Below are positions 53,137 to 62,062 of a DNA stretch of 64,000 bases, in pieces. Source of the DNA: JAJYKN01 sp035516155 (GTDB lineage: Bacteria; Nitrospirota; UBA9217); assembly GCA_035516155.1 (NCBI GenBank), contig DATJAP010000001.1, positions 186,001-250,000 on the forward strand, in the 5' to 3' direction. How positions within the stretch are numbered: position 1 is the stretch's first letter; each line of letters begins with the position of its first letter. The position numbers and the translations under genes were made by a program. The notes below the pieces were generated by a model. That model ran no database searches and was not told where the DNA came from. It was given only the letters and a program-made list of their open reading frames with translations.

Positions 53137-55618
53137 TTTCCTGCGTTCAGGTAAAATTGCCTGCCCATTCGTGGGGCTTTTTTTCCGATTTACTCTCTTT
53201 GTAATGGCTGCAGTCAATGCAATGGCCATTATTCCGCATGATAGTCAGGCCGCAGACCATCTCGTCGTTAACATCACGGTAAACAGCGTCTCCAAAGGCG
53301 ATTTTTTCGTACTGCGGGACGAGAATGGCGATTTTTTCGTGCGAGCCGAAGACTACCCTGCACTGGGTTTTATCGCTTTTGCGGGCGAGGTCGCAAATAT
53401 ACAGGGAGAGCGCTACATAGCATTACGCTCCCTGAGCGGCCTCACGGCTGTTTTCGATGAAAAAAAGCTGCTGCTTAGCATCACGGCGCCAGTCAATTTG
53501 TTACAAAAAAGCGTGATTGATCTTTCCGCCCCTCTTCCGTCAAAGCAAAATGCTTACTTTCCGCGAGAGAACAGCGCCTTCATGAATTATGGCATCAACT
53601 ACTCGTATGGCGACCCCTCCGGATTCGAGTCTTTTTCGGTCACCGACAGGTTCGGCGCACGGATGGGAGATGTCTTCTTTCTGACCGACACACAGTATAC
53701 AAAAACCGACCTGAGCAGCGATTTCTTACGTCTGATGAGCTCGATGACCTATGAACGCCCAAAAGACCTCCAGTGGATCACCGCCGGCGACATGTTTGCT
53801 TCCTCCGGCGACCTGGGGAGCACCATTAATATAGGAGGCATCGGGATTTCGAAGGTCTATCAAATGGACCCCTATTTGATAAAACAGCCGACGCTCAATT
53901 TTGCCGGAGCCGCAACATTGCCGTCTCAGGTGGACATCTATGTGGACGGTGCGCTGGTTGGACGGCAAACAGTCCAACCGGGACAGTTCAATCTCCAGAA
54001 CCTCAACTATTACGGCGGGTCACGCAACGTTGAATTGGTTATCAAAGACCCCTTTGGAAATGAACAGAGAGTCGGCTATCCCGCGTACTTCACCAGCGCT
54101 CTTCTGAAAAAGGGGTTTCAGGAATACAGTTATGATATCGGATTTCTCCGGCAACAGTACGGGACGGAGAGTAATGACTACGGGAAAGCCGCTTTTTCCG
54201 CATTCCACCGTTACGGCGCAAGCGATTTCTGGACTATCGGCGCTAGCGCTGAGGGTTCTGACGGCATCTACAACGCCGGCGTCCAGACGTCATTGCTTAT
54301 CCCTCAGGCCGGCGTCGTCACCGTGGAGCTTGCGGGGAGTACGGGGGATACCAGCAATTCAGGTTCTGCCGTATCTGTGTCTCACAGCTATCAGAAGGAT
54401 GGGTTTGGAAGCAGCCTGCTCTTGACGACATTTACGCGTAATTACGCGACCGTCGGGTCTACGACGGGACAACCAGGTCAGGTCAAGTTTGTAGAAAACA
54501 TCGGAGCCAGTTACGCAACGACAACTCAAGGCTCGCTCTCGCTCAACTATTCCGAAACGGCTATGTATAATACAGGAAGCACGCAAGTGACCTCGGCTAC
54601 CTATGCGTATAACCTGTCGAAGTCATTAACGCTTTCCTTGACAACACAAGCAGTCAGGAATAATGGTACGGACTACCAAGTTTTCGTGAGCCTCAACTAC
54701 TACCCTGCGAAGGATGTGCAATACACTGCGCAGTACCAGTCTACAAAAGACGGCGATAGCGAGACGCTCCAATTGCAGAAGGCCACCCCGATCGGCGAAG
54801 GAGTGGGCTACCGCGGGACCTTTAGCCGGAGCGACAGCGCCTCGGCAGGGACGACAAACTCATTCAATCCCTTTGTGCAGTATAACGGGCACTACGGCTC
54901 CTATTCGCTCGATTCTTATTTCCAAAAAAGTGCCGGAGTGTCTTCGCAGATGTACAATCTCACCGCTGCAGGATCGGTGGTTTACGCTGGAGGGTTATTC
55001 GGGTTTAGCCGTCCGGTCGACGACAGCTTTAGCATCGTCCAGGTGGATAAACTGTCCGGCGTCGGGGTGATGGTAAACAGCGAAGAAATCGGGAAAACGG
55101 ATTCCGCCGGACGGATCATCATCCCCACCATGCGATCATACAACGTGAATCAGGTAAATTTAGAGGATAAGAATATACCTATTGAGTACAGCATGTCAGG
55201 AATAAATGCCAATGTGTTACCGTCTCCGTGGGGCGGTTCGTGCATCGACTTTGATATTGCAAAGGTCCAAGCGGTAACGGGTTCTCTTTTCATCAAGCAG
55301 GCGGGACAAATGACGCCCCTTGAGTTTTATGACGTAACCATGACGGTCAAGGGAAGAGCATTCAAATTCCTGACTGGCAAAGGAGGAGAATTTTATTTCG
55401 AAACCACCCTGAAAGCGAAAGATAAAAACCCGTCATCAGGGCAACAAGGATGCAGGCAGCTCAAGGAAAAAGCGGTATCTCCTAACAAAATCGCCATACC
55501 CGGCTCCTATCCCGCATCATTCGATTTCGAAGGCAAAACATGCTCTTTTGTTGTCGCGATTCCGCCATCGAGTGACGAGATCATTGATATCGGGAATGTC
55601 ATTTGTGAGCTGAAGTAA
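53108..55618 (+). CDS. Outer-membrane usher (FimD/PapC family, archaic type)
   Basis: A 836 aa protein: signal sequence (to about residue 50), N-terminal domain (VVNITVNSVSKGDFFVLRDE), a plug and barrel with many alternating aromatic strands (FMNYGINYSYGDPSGFESF, YSYDIGFLRQQYGTESNDY) and a C-terminal region with conserved Cys pairs (CIDFDIAKVQ, GKTCSFVVAIPPS). It forms the secretion pore for the pilus subunits. The protein is shorter than FimD but normal for archaic ushers. It is coupled to the chaperone gene. No separate adhesin was found nearby except, possibly, the 134 aa gene that follows. Confidence 0.93.
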   Translation: MFKKGCAVNNFLRSGKIACPFVGLFFRFTLFVMAAVNAMAIIPHDSQAADHLVVNITVNSVSKGDFFVLRDENGDFFVRAEDYPALGFIAFAGEVANIQGERYIALRSLSGLTAVFDEKKLLLSITAPVNLLQKSVIDLSAPLPSKQNAYFPRENSAFMNYGINYSYGDPSGFESFSVTDRFGARMGDVFFLTDTQYTKTDLSSDFLRLMSSMTYERPKDLQWITAGDMFASSGDLGSTINIGGIGISKVYQMDPYLIKQPTLNFAGAATLPSQVDIYVDGALVGRQTVQPGQFNLQNLNYYGGSRNVELVIKDPFGNEQRVGYPAYFTSALLKKGFQEYSYDIGFLRQQYGTESNDYGKAAFSAFHRYGASDFWTIGASAEGSDGIYNAGVQTSLLIPQAGVVTVELAGSTGDTSNSGSAVSVSHSYQKDGFGSSLLLTTFTRNYATVGSTTGQPGQVKFVENIGASYATTTQGSLSLNYSETAMYNTGSTQVTSATYAYNLSKSLTLSLTTQAVRNNGTDYQVFVSLNYYPAKDVQYTAQYQSTKDGDSETLQLQKATPIGEGVGYRGTFSRSDSASAGTTNSFNPFVQYNGHYGSYSLDSYFQKSAGVSSQMYNLTAAGSVVYAGGLFGFSRPVDDSFSIVQVDKLSGVGVMVNSEEIGKTDSAGRIIIPTMRSYNVNQVNLEDKNIPIEYSMSGINANVLPSPWGGSCIDFDIAKVQAVTGSLFIKQAGQMTPLEFYDVTMTVKGRAFKFLTGKGGEFYFETTLKAKDKNPSSGQQGCRQLKEKAVSPNKIAIPGSYPASFDFEGKTCSFVVAIPPSSDEIIDIGNVICELK

Positions 55619-55741
55619 CGAGCAATCGCTGTAACAGGAACGCATTGCCCATGAGACGGTGACATAAGCGGACAAACGTGATTTAAATCACATAAATAAT
55701 CTAAACCATGTTCTATAATATTGATAAAATGAGGTTAAGCC

Positions 55742-56146
55742 GTGATGTTATTCAGTGGTCTCCGAAAATATATGGCAGCGTTTTTTCTTACCATGTTCTA
55801 TGCTTCTGTTTCTCTTGCTGCAGTGAATGACCTCGGCTTGCACTCTGATGCGATAGCTCAGACGACACAGCCAACGAATGAGTCGTCAGTAAAAACATCT
55901 GCAGGGATTGACAGTGAGTATTCCCCTCAATATTTCACAAGCTTCGGAAGCGCGATCACCACGCCGGAAGACAAGGATAAGCCTTTCAGCTCGATGAAAG
56001 AATACCTTGAAGATACTGCTGCCATTACACTCGCCAAAGGCGGTGATGATATTATATGGAGTCTTGCTCCATCGCTTGCCAGGATGAGTCTCAATCCGAT
56101 AGACGATATCAAGAATATCCAGTTGCTTCTGAAATACAGGTTCTAG
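55742..56146 (+). CDS. Exported 134 aa protein after the usher
   Basis: A signal peptide (cut about 27, SLAA) and a polar mature part ending in IQLLLKYRF, an outer-membrane-like C-terminal Phe. No SCPU pattern or Cys, and no recognised family. GAGG lies about 8 bp before the GTG/ATG start. It may be an outer-membrane or tip-associated partner of the pilus, or unrelated. A TTTAAATCACATAAATAATCT segment precedes it. Confidence 0.65.
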   Translation: MMLFSGLRKYMAAFFLTMFYASVSLAAVNDLGLHSDAIAQTTQPTNESSVKTSAGIDSEYSPQYFTSFGSAITTPEDKDKPFSSMKEYLEDTAAITLAKGGDDIIWSLAPSLARMSLNPIDDIKNIQLLLKYRF

Positions 56147-56296
56147 TCAGGAAGTCATCTCTGCAATTTTTTTTATTGCATTATGCAAGCCCGACAACGT
56201 ATTTCCCTTCGATACTCCCGCCCGGCAACTTCTCATTGAACTGCACAGATGAATAGCTTTTTGAACAGTACTGCTTTAGGAATTGAGGGCTTTCTT

Positions 56297-56375
56297 GTAC
56301 CGGCATGCTTTACGCGGACATTGCTGGATCGACAACCCTGCTTGTAACTTTCAATTTCACAGGGCCTGAACAATT
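56297..56375 (+). repeat. Dispersed repeat, copy C (partial)
   Basis: GCATGCTTTACGCGGACATT, then CTGGATCGACAACCCTGCTT, then GTAACTTTCAATTTCACAGG match copies A and B over about 60 bp. The rest of 56147-56672 has no supported gene. Confidence 0.65.
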
Positions 56376-56672
56376 TGCCATGTCATTATGAAAGTTGCAT
56401 GCAGAATAATAATGCGATTGCGGCCTCTCGTGCAACAATTCGTCCACGAACCCATCCCCTGCCCCCTCCTCCTATAAAAGCAAAGAACCGGCACGGCAAG
56501 CGTGATAATCGCGACTGCCCGCCAGAACCCCCAGGGAAAACGTACACAGGAAACATACCTATCGTCTTCTCTCTTCGATCTTCTGAAAGCGAAAACACGC
56601 AAGTGCGCCTCGGGAGCTCAGCATCGTCACGAAAGCGCACTTCGGCAAAGAACCTTGATCTGACGATCTTCG

Positions 56673-57752
56673 TCAAAGGGTGTCAGTCCCCTTAACCCTG
56701 CAGTACTCAACGCTGAAATAGGTCCGCTGAAAATACTTTGCCACATTCACCAGGCTGATTAACACCGGCACCTCGACCAGCGGCCCGATGACGGCGGCAA
56801 ATGCGGCTCCTGAATTGATGCCGAAAACGGCAACAGCGACGGCAATGGCCAGCTCGAAATTGTTGCTGGCCGCGGTGAATGAGAGCGTCGCGGTCTTCGA
56901 ATAATCCGCCCCGATCTTTTTCCCGAGGTAGAAAGAAACCAAGAACATGACAACAAAATAGATCAGGAGCGGAACCGCGATGCGCAGCACATCAAGAGGA
57001 AGCTTGATGATGTAATTGCCTTTGAGCGAGAACATAACAATAATCGTAAACAGGAGCGAGATAAGCGTTACTGGACTTATCTTCGGAATAAAGACCGTCT
57101 CGTACCACAGACGGTCTTTAAGCTTAATGAGGATAAAGCGGGTGAACATACCGGCGATGAAGGGAATACCGAGATAGATGAATACGCTCTTTGCGATCTG
57201 ACCTATTGTCACATTGACGACAACTCCCCTGAGCCCGAACCAGACTGGCAGGACGGTAATAAAAACATAAGCATAGACGGAAAAGAAAAGAACCTGAAAG
57301 ATCGAGTTGAACGCTACAAGACCGGCCGCATACTCGGGATCACCGCAGGCAAGATCGTTCCAGACGATCACCATCGCAATGCAGCGAGCCAATCCGATCA
57401 TGATGAGACCGACCATATATTCGGGATAAGACCGGAGAAAGATGATCGCGAGAGTGAACATCAGGACCGGCCCGATGATCCAGTTTTGGATGAGCGAGAG
57501 ACCCAGGACCTTTTTGTTGCGAAAGACCTCGCCGAGTTCTTCATACCTGACCTTGGCAAGCGGGGGGTACATCATGAGGATCAGGCCGATGGCGATCGGG
57601 ATATTGGTCGTACCCGCCTGAAAACTGTTGAGTAAGGCTTCCGTACCCTGCGTGAAGTACCCCAGGCCTACGCCGAAGGCCATTGCGGCAAAGATCCACA
57701 AGGTTAGATAGCGGTCAATGAAGGAAAGCCGTTTGGTTATGGTTGTGCCCAT
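56673..57752 (-). CDS. acr3: Acr3-family arsenite efflux permease
   Basis: A 359 aa inner-membrane protein with ten helices. The Acr3 signatures are GLARCIAMVIVWNDLACGD (containing the conserved Cys, near residue 135) and the late TAASNNFELAIAVAVAVFG. It exports As(OH)3 using the proton gradient. AAAGGTGA lies 7 bp before ATG 57752. It is the last gene of the ars operon. Confidence 0.96.
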   Translation of the reverse strand: MGTTITKRLSFIDRYLTLWIFAAMAFGVGLGYFTQGTEALLNSFQAGTTNIPIAIGLILMMYPPLAKVRYEELGEVFRNKKVLGLSLIQNWIIGPVLMFTLAIIFLRSYPEYMVGLIMIGLARCIAMVIVWNDLACGDPEYAAGLVAFNSIFQVLFFSVYAYVFITVLPVWFGLRGVVVNVTIGQIAKSVFIYLGIPFIAGMFTRFILIKLKDRLWYETVFIPKISPVTLISLLFTIIVMFSLKGNYIIKLPLDVLRIAVPLLIYFVVMFLVSFYLGKKIGADYSKTATLSFTAASNNFELAIAVAVAVFGINSGAAFAAVIGPLVEVPVLISLVNVAKYFQRTYFSVEYCRVKGTDTL

Positions 57753-57770
57753 CACAAATTCACCTTTCTT

Positions 57771-57989
57771 TTATTGTTCCTGCGAGAGCCATCCCTCTAT
57801 TCTGGCCCTTATTTGATCCCTGATTATTCTTGTCCCCTCGAACTTTTTTTCCTGGCTTCCTTGCAACCGCGAGGGATCAGGAAAGCCCCAGTGCAGCCTC
57901 TTCGCGTATCCTGGAAAAGTGGGGCATCGTTCGGCTTTTCCTTTCCCATAATCTGTCTCCCCTCCTGCCGCGTCATGTAATCCGCCCAT
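57771..57989 (-). pseudogene. Truncated ArsC (arsenate reductase) gene
   Basis: A 72 aa frame equal to the C-terminal half of the LMW-phosphatase-type ArsC: AERCPTFPGYAKRLHWGFPD, then RIIRDQIRARIEGWLSQEQ. The catalytic P-loop (CxxNxxRS) and the first resolving-Cys region are missing; only the CP cysteine of the loop remains. The frame nevertheless begins with ATG 4 bp after the phosphoesterase stop, as an intact operon gene would. It cannot reduce arsenate by the usual route. Either a deletion relic or a small protein with another use. Confidence 0.8.
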
Positions 57990-57993
57990 GCCA

Positions 57994-58710
57994 TCACGCC
58001 CCCTGCCTCAGTTTGTCAGCGAAGTAAGCAGGCAATCCTCGATCGATGATAGCTGCTGCAACCGTTTCTACATCGTATGCTACGCGTATAAACTCCGAGT
58101 TCACCGATTTCGGCGTTATGTCCACGACCGCAACGCACGCCCGTGGATCGCCGTCCTTGGGCTTGCCCACGCTGCCGGCACTGATGAAGACTTTCCCGTT
58201 GATTTCTTTTCTGTACGGTTTGTGAGTATGCCCGTAAATCATGATATCAGCATCGCCTTTCCCGGCCATCTCGAGAAAGAACCTCTCTGGTCGGTCTTCA
58301 TACCAGTAGAGGTTGTTCTTATGGGGTGTTGCATGGAACAACCAGACGCTCCTGCCTTCGGCGCCGAGCGTTATCGCCATGGGCAGGCTCTTCATGTAGT
58401 TTTTGCTTTTCAATGTCGTGTGTTTCTTCGTCCAAGCAAAGGACAGGTTGGCCATCTCCTCCTGCACAGGATCCTCTGCCTTGCATCCGCAGTGCTCGCG
58501 GTCATTCGCGACGGTCTCGTCGTAGTTTCCCTGCACGCCGTCGATGCCATGCCCGACAAGGAAATCCACGACCTCGTTGACAAAGGGCGCATAGCCGCCG
58601 AGATCGCCGAGGTGATATATCTTGTCGGGCTTCAAAGTCATCGCGGCATCATAGGCTGCTTTGAGCGCATCGATATTTCCGTGTATATCTCCGAAAACGG
58701 CAATCTTCAT
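57994..58710 (-). CDS. Metallophosphoesterase in the ars operon
   Basis: 238 aa, calcineurin-like. Metal ligands are in GDIHGN (Asp8, His10), GDLGGY (Asp36), GNYDE (Asn62), and the later LFHATP and YGHTHKPY. Similar to YfcE/MJ0936-type phosphodiesterases. Genes of this type recur in ars operons of environmental bacteria, but the substrate is unknown. It starts 3 bp after the arsR stop, with the ribosome site inside the arsR end. Confidence 0.93.
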   Translation of the reverse strand: MKIAVFGDIHGNIDALKAAYDAAMTLKPDKIYHLGDLGGYAPFVNEVVDFLVGHGIDGVQGNYDETVANDREHCGCKAEDPVQEEMANLSFAWTKKHTTLKSKNYMKSLPMAITLGAEGRSVWLFHATPHKNNLYWYEDRPERFFLEMAGKGDADIMIYGHTHKPYRKEINGKVFISAGSVGKPKDGDPRACVAVVDITPKSVNSEFIRVAYDVETVAAAIIDRGLPAYFADKLRQGA

Positions 58711-58713
58711 GGT

Positions 58714-59091
58714 TTACGCTCCACAGGAGCAAGCATTCTTTTTCGGTGAGACACAATCCGTGCTTGCCTTTTTTGACTTGAGAAATCGGGATAAGCGCTT
58801 CCGGTCTTCCTCTATCAAACTGCCGTTGGCCTTTTCGCATACCGATACCATAAGCATTCTCCTGAATAAATCGGCTTCGTTCAAGCTGTAATGAATCCAC
58901 TTGCCCTGCTTCCGGTCCTTGATAAAACCCGCCTCCTTCAATATCCCGAGGTGGAACGAGGCCTTGGGCTGGACAACGTTCAGCGCGGCGACAATGTCGC
59001 AGACACAAAGCTCGCCGTGCTCAAGAAGCTTCACAATCCTCAGCCGTGTTTCATCTGAAAGCGCTTTGAATATACTAGACAATTTTTCCAT
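58714..59091 (-). CDS. arsR: ArsR-family arsenite-sensing repressor
   Basis: A 125 aa winged-helix repressor. ELCVCDI carries the alpha-3 Cys29/Cys31 pair of classic ArsR, and QPKASFHLGILKEAGFI is the recognition region. A C-terminal CSCGA adds further thiols. It should leave the operator when it binds As(III) or Sb(III). Encoded third in the operon it controls. AGGAGAGG precedes it within the thioredoxin gene end. Confidence 0.95.
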   Translation of the reverse strand: MEKLSSIFKALSDETRLRIVKLLEHGELCVCDIVAALNVVQPKASFHLGILKEAGFIKDRKQGKWIHYSLNEADLFRRMLMVSVCEKANGSLIEEDRKRLSRFLKSKKASTDCVSPKKNACSCGA

Positions 59092-59096
59092 GGAGA

Positions 59097-59339
59097 TTAT
59101 ACCTCTCCTTTGATCAGTTCCTTCACCTTCTCAAGGTTCGGAAGTGGTTTCCCTGAGTGTTTAATCTTTCCGTTCACGATCAGACCAGGCGTTGAGAGTA
59201 TGCCGTGACGGGCAATGCCGTACACATCTGTAATCTTAACAACATCGGCAGCAATGCCAAGCTCATTCAGGGCAACCTTCGCCATCTCCGCCATCTTGTG
59301 GCAGTTCGCACATCCCGGACCAAGGACCTTGATTTCCAT
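59097..59339 (-). CDS. Small thioredoxin-like redox protein
   Basis: An 80 aa Thioredoxin_3-type protein with CANC (Cys10, Cys13) and the cis-Pro segment ILSTPGLIVNG. It probably passes electrons or binds metal for a partner in the operon. TAGGAGG precedes the ATG and overlaps the stop of the permease gene. This protein and the preceding permease are often found together. Confidence 0.93.
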   Translation of the reverse strand: MEIKVLGPGCANCHKMAEMAKVALNELGIAADVVKITDVYGIARHGILSTPGLIVNGKIKHSGKPLPNLEKVKELIKGEV

Positions 59340-59349
59340 ACCAATCCTC

Positions 59350-60300
59350 CTATAAAATCGCATTGAATAGATACCCTACACCGATAATGGTGACTGTCAT
59401 AATCCCCGCGAACACGGCAAGAAGCTTGATTTTCAGCACCTTCCGGAGAATGATCATCTCGGGAAGCGACAGAGCTGTGACCGCCATCATAAAGGCAAGC
59501 ACTGTGCCCATGCTCATTCCCTTCTCCATTAACGCGTAGACGACGGGGATCACACCTGCGGCGCTGGAGTATAGCGGAACGCCGATCGCAACGGCGATCG
59601 GGACAGCGAAGGGATTACTGTTGCCAGCATAATGCGCGAGGAAGTCATCAGGCGCATAACCGTGGATGAAGCCGCCGATGCCTATAGCGATCACGACGTA
59701 TAGCCAGACCTTTTCCAGAATCTCCACCGTATTGACGCGGGCATAGCTAAGTCTTTCCTTGAATGCCTGTTTTGCAATTTCTGAGGCGGCACCCATGGAC
59801 TGGATTTTATAGACATACTCCTCAACCCAATGTTCCAGTTTCAGTTTTCCGATAATAAGCCCGGCGATAATCGCGACCGATAGACCCGCAGACATGTAAA
59901 TGACTGCAATCTTCCACCCGAAAAGACCCCACAAGAGCACAACAGCAACCTCATTTACCATAGGCGACGAGATGAGGAATGAAAACGTCACGCCTAAGGG
60001 CACCCCAGCCTCGACAAAGCCGATAAAGAGCGGAACTGCCGAGCAGGAACAGAAAGGGGTAACGATGCCCAGGAAGGCGGCAAGGAGGTTACCAATAAAC
60101 TCTTTTTTATGGGATAGAATGCGCTTGGTCTTTTCTGGTGGAAAGTAAGAGCGAATGACTGATACGGCAAAGATGATGATAGAAAGCAGCAGAAATATCT
60201 TAATTACGTCATATATGAAGAATTCCATAGCATCGGCAAGACGTGACTGCTGCATTCCCACGAGTGAATAGACAATTAATCGGGCAAAATCTTGTAACAT
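59350..60300 (-). CDS. ArsP-like (DUF318) permease
   Basis: A 316 aa protein with about eight helices. TPFCSCSAVPLFIGFVEAGV (Cys84, Cys86) is the thiol motif of the ArsP/SO_0444 family, and SFLISSPMVNEVAVVLLWGL follows. Characterised ArsP exports trivalent organoarsenicals; other members are poorly known, so the substrate is tentative. First gene of the operon, directly behind the operator region. Confidence 0.9.
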   Translation of the reverse strand: MLQDFARLIVYSLVGMQQSRLADAMEFFIYDVIKIFLLLSIIIFAVSVIRSYFPPEKTKRILSHKKEFIGNLLAAFLGIVTPFCSCSAVPLFIGFVEAGVPLGVTFSFLISSPMVNEVAVVLLWGLFGWKIAVIYMSAGLSVAIIAGLIIGKLKLEHWVEEYVYKIQSMGAASEIAKQAFKERLSYARVNTVEILEKVWLYVVIAIGIGGFIHGYAPDDFLAHYAGNSNPFAVPIAVAIGVPLYSSAAGVIPVVYALMEKGMSMGTVLAFMMAVTALSLPEMIILRKVLKIKLLAVFAGIMTVTIIGVGYLFNAIL

Positions 60301-60307
60301 GCAATCC

Positions 60308-60333
60308 TCATATATATGAAATTTTTTATATGA
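60308..60333 (-). promoter_or_regulatory. Candidate ArsR operator/promoter region
   Basis: TCATATATATGA (60308-60319) is a perfect palindrome a few bases upstream of the arsP-like start. A second TATATGA lies at 60327-60333. AT-rich palindromes of this kind are typical ArsR sites. A T-rich ATTTTTTATATGAT stretch could also hold the -10 box. Confidence 0.55.
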
Positions 60334-60730
60334 TACATGTGCGCCGAGAAGTTGTCAAGGAAGAAAATTAACGAGATGTTTATAGAGGAGGGACACTGAC
60401 AACCAGGAGTTGTTCCTTGCCGTGGTATAAAGATTGGAGACTACAAAAGAACCGAAAATGACCTCTTACTAAAATAAGCGAGCTCAATATTCGCACTTCA
60501 TGTCGAATATTTGCACAAGACCAGATATTCCCAAGCACGAACTGTTCTTCGGGAAGCCTTGGCAATCTATTGAGCGCCTGGACAACCGCTCATGGTTGAA
60601 CCGTTCGCGGTGACGTACGGCCTCGACTATTTCCGCAGCTTCCGACGCTTGCAATAAGCACTTTTGAATCGACCTCCGGATGAAGCATGCGCCCTTGGCC
60701 AGTCAACTCCGATAGGCAAACAACAGGAAG
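60334..60730. other. Gap between ars operon and OYE gene
   Basis: No supported gene in about 400 bp. Confidence 0.4.
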
Positions 60731-61852
60731 TCATATTCTGTGGATGGAAAGGAACTTCTCTCTTTTTTTCCTGTCCCAATGTGCGCAGAAGGCCGGCTTA
60801 CCTTTCATGACCAGCTCCATACAGAGGTTACAAGCTGGCAGGCATTTGACTATCGGCTTGTCGATCTTCCCGGCAGCTTTTTTCGGCCACAAGGGGTCAG
60901 CAAAGAGTACTCTTGCAAGGCCGATAAGGTCGGCCGTGCCTTCTTGAATGACTTTTTCGGCCGTCTCAGGTGTTTGGATGCGTCCTGCGGCGATGACAGG
61001 CAGTCCGGGTACGGCCTCCTTTATGCTCGCCGCGAAATGGGCCATATATGCCTCTTCTCTCTCCTTTTCCCTGTACGCAGGAAGAAAGAATGAGTCATAC
61101 GTCCCTGCCATGACGGAGAGGTAAGCAACACCCTTCTTTGCAAGCTCCTTCGCATAGAGGGAGGTCTGGTCAGTGTGCAATCCCTCAGGCAACCATTCAT
61201 CGGCGAGGAAACGGTACCCTACTGGATAATTGCCCACGCTTTTTATCACCGCTTCGACTACTCTCAGAGGAAACTTCATTCTGTTTTCAAGCGGACCGCC
61301 GTAATCGTCTTTTCTTAAGTTCGTCCGCTGGGAAAGGAACTGGACGAGAAGGTACCCCGTGCCTCCATGGAGCTCGACTCCGTCAAACCCTGCCACTTTG
61401 ACCCGAACTGCGGCGTCCGCGTAGGACTTGATGATCGTCTCTATCTCTTCCTTGTTCATCTCTTTCGGCAGTACCTCGCCGGTTTTTACAGGCGAGGGCG
61501 CGAGCCTCTGCTGTGCAGCATGGGCGTACCTGCCTGCGTGATTGAGCTGGCAAATGGCGATCGCACCTTCTTGGTGAATAGCCGTTGCGATTTTTGCAAG
61601 TTCGGCGATCGAGCGGTCATCGTCGGCCCGCAGGGTGAATGGCGATCCCATGCCTGAGGGATCAACGGCGACATTTTCCGTCACGATCATCGCCGCGCCT
61701 GACTCAGCCATTTCCCGGTAATAGTCGATGATCAACTCGCTCGCCGTTCCATCGGGATTCGCGTAGGACAGAAAAAGCGGCGCCATCGTGATACGGTTTT
61801 TCAGGGCAAGCCCCTTAAGCTGGAACGGCGAAAAGAGAAGCGATTGTTTCAT
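60731..61852 (-). CDS. Old Yellow Enzyme-type NADH:flavin oxidoreductase with Cys cluster
   Basis: A 373 aa FMN-binding TIM barrel of the OYE family: LKNRITMAPLFLSYANPDGT, VAVDPSGMG, ICQLNHAGRYA (the His/Asn substrate pair region), VELHGGTGYLLVQFLS and RIQTPETAEKVI. Near the end Cys337, 341, 344 and 356 (CLPACNLC...FC) resemble the 4Fe-4S motif of 2,4-dienoyl-CoA reductase-type members. Those enzymes then continue into an FAD/NAD domain, which is absent here. It would need a separate electron donor. The start has AGGAG upstream. Confidence 0.92.
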   Translation of the reverse strand: MKQSLLFSPFQLKGLALKNRITMAPLFLSYANPDGTASELIIDYYREMAESGAAMIVTENVAVDPSGMGSPFTLRADDDRSIAELAKIATAIHQEGAIAICQLNHAGRYAHAAQQRLAPSPVKTGEVLPKEMNKEEIETIIKSYADAAVRVKVAGFDGVELHGGTGYLLVQFLSQRTNLRKDDYGGPLENRMKFPLRVVEAVIKSVGNYPVGYRFLADEWLPEGLHTDQTSLYAKELAKKGVAYLSVMAGTYDSFFLPAYREKEREEAYMAHFAASIKEAVPGLPVIAAGRIQTPETAEKVIQEGTADLIGLARVLFADPLWPKKAAGKIDKPIVKCLPACNLCMELVMKGKPAFCAHWDRKKREKFLSIHRI

Positions 61853-61933
61853 ACGAAAGGCTCCTTTTTTTGAATACATTCTGTAAAGCAAGGATAAGTC
61901 AAATAGCACAGAGGGGAAAGCCCTTGACGGGCT

Positions 61934-62020
61934 ATTTTGTTCCGATATGCTTTACGCGGACATTTCGGGATCAATAATTCTGGTTGTATCTTACAATTTC
62001 ACAAAGACTTAACTGTTGCA
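61934..62020 (+). repeat. Dispersed repeat, copy B
   Basis: TTTTGTTCCGATATGCTTTA and the following 65 bp match copy A at roughly three positions in four, in the same orientation. Copy B lies between the OYE and Bax-inhibitor genes. Confidence 0.7.
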
Positions 62021-62062
62021 GAAGGATTCGTTACCACACATAGAGAATACCTGTTCGAACCC

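Noticed and set aside
56297..56400. MLYADIAGST-like peptide, resembling a class III adenylate cyclase start
   Set aside because: The other two copies of the repeat break the motif and the frame ends soon after; treated as a dispersed repeat instead.
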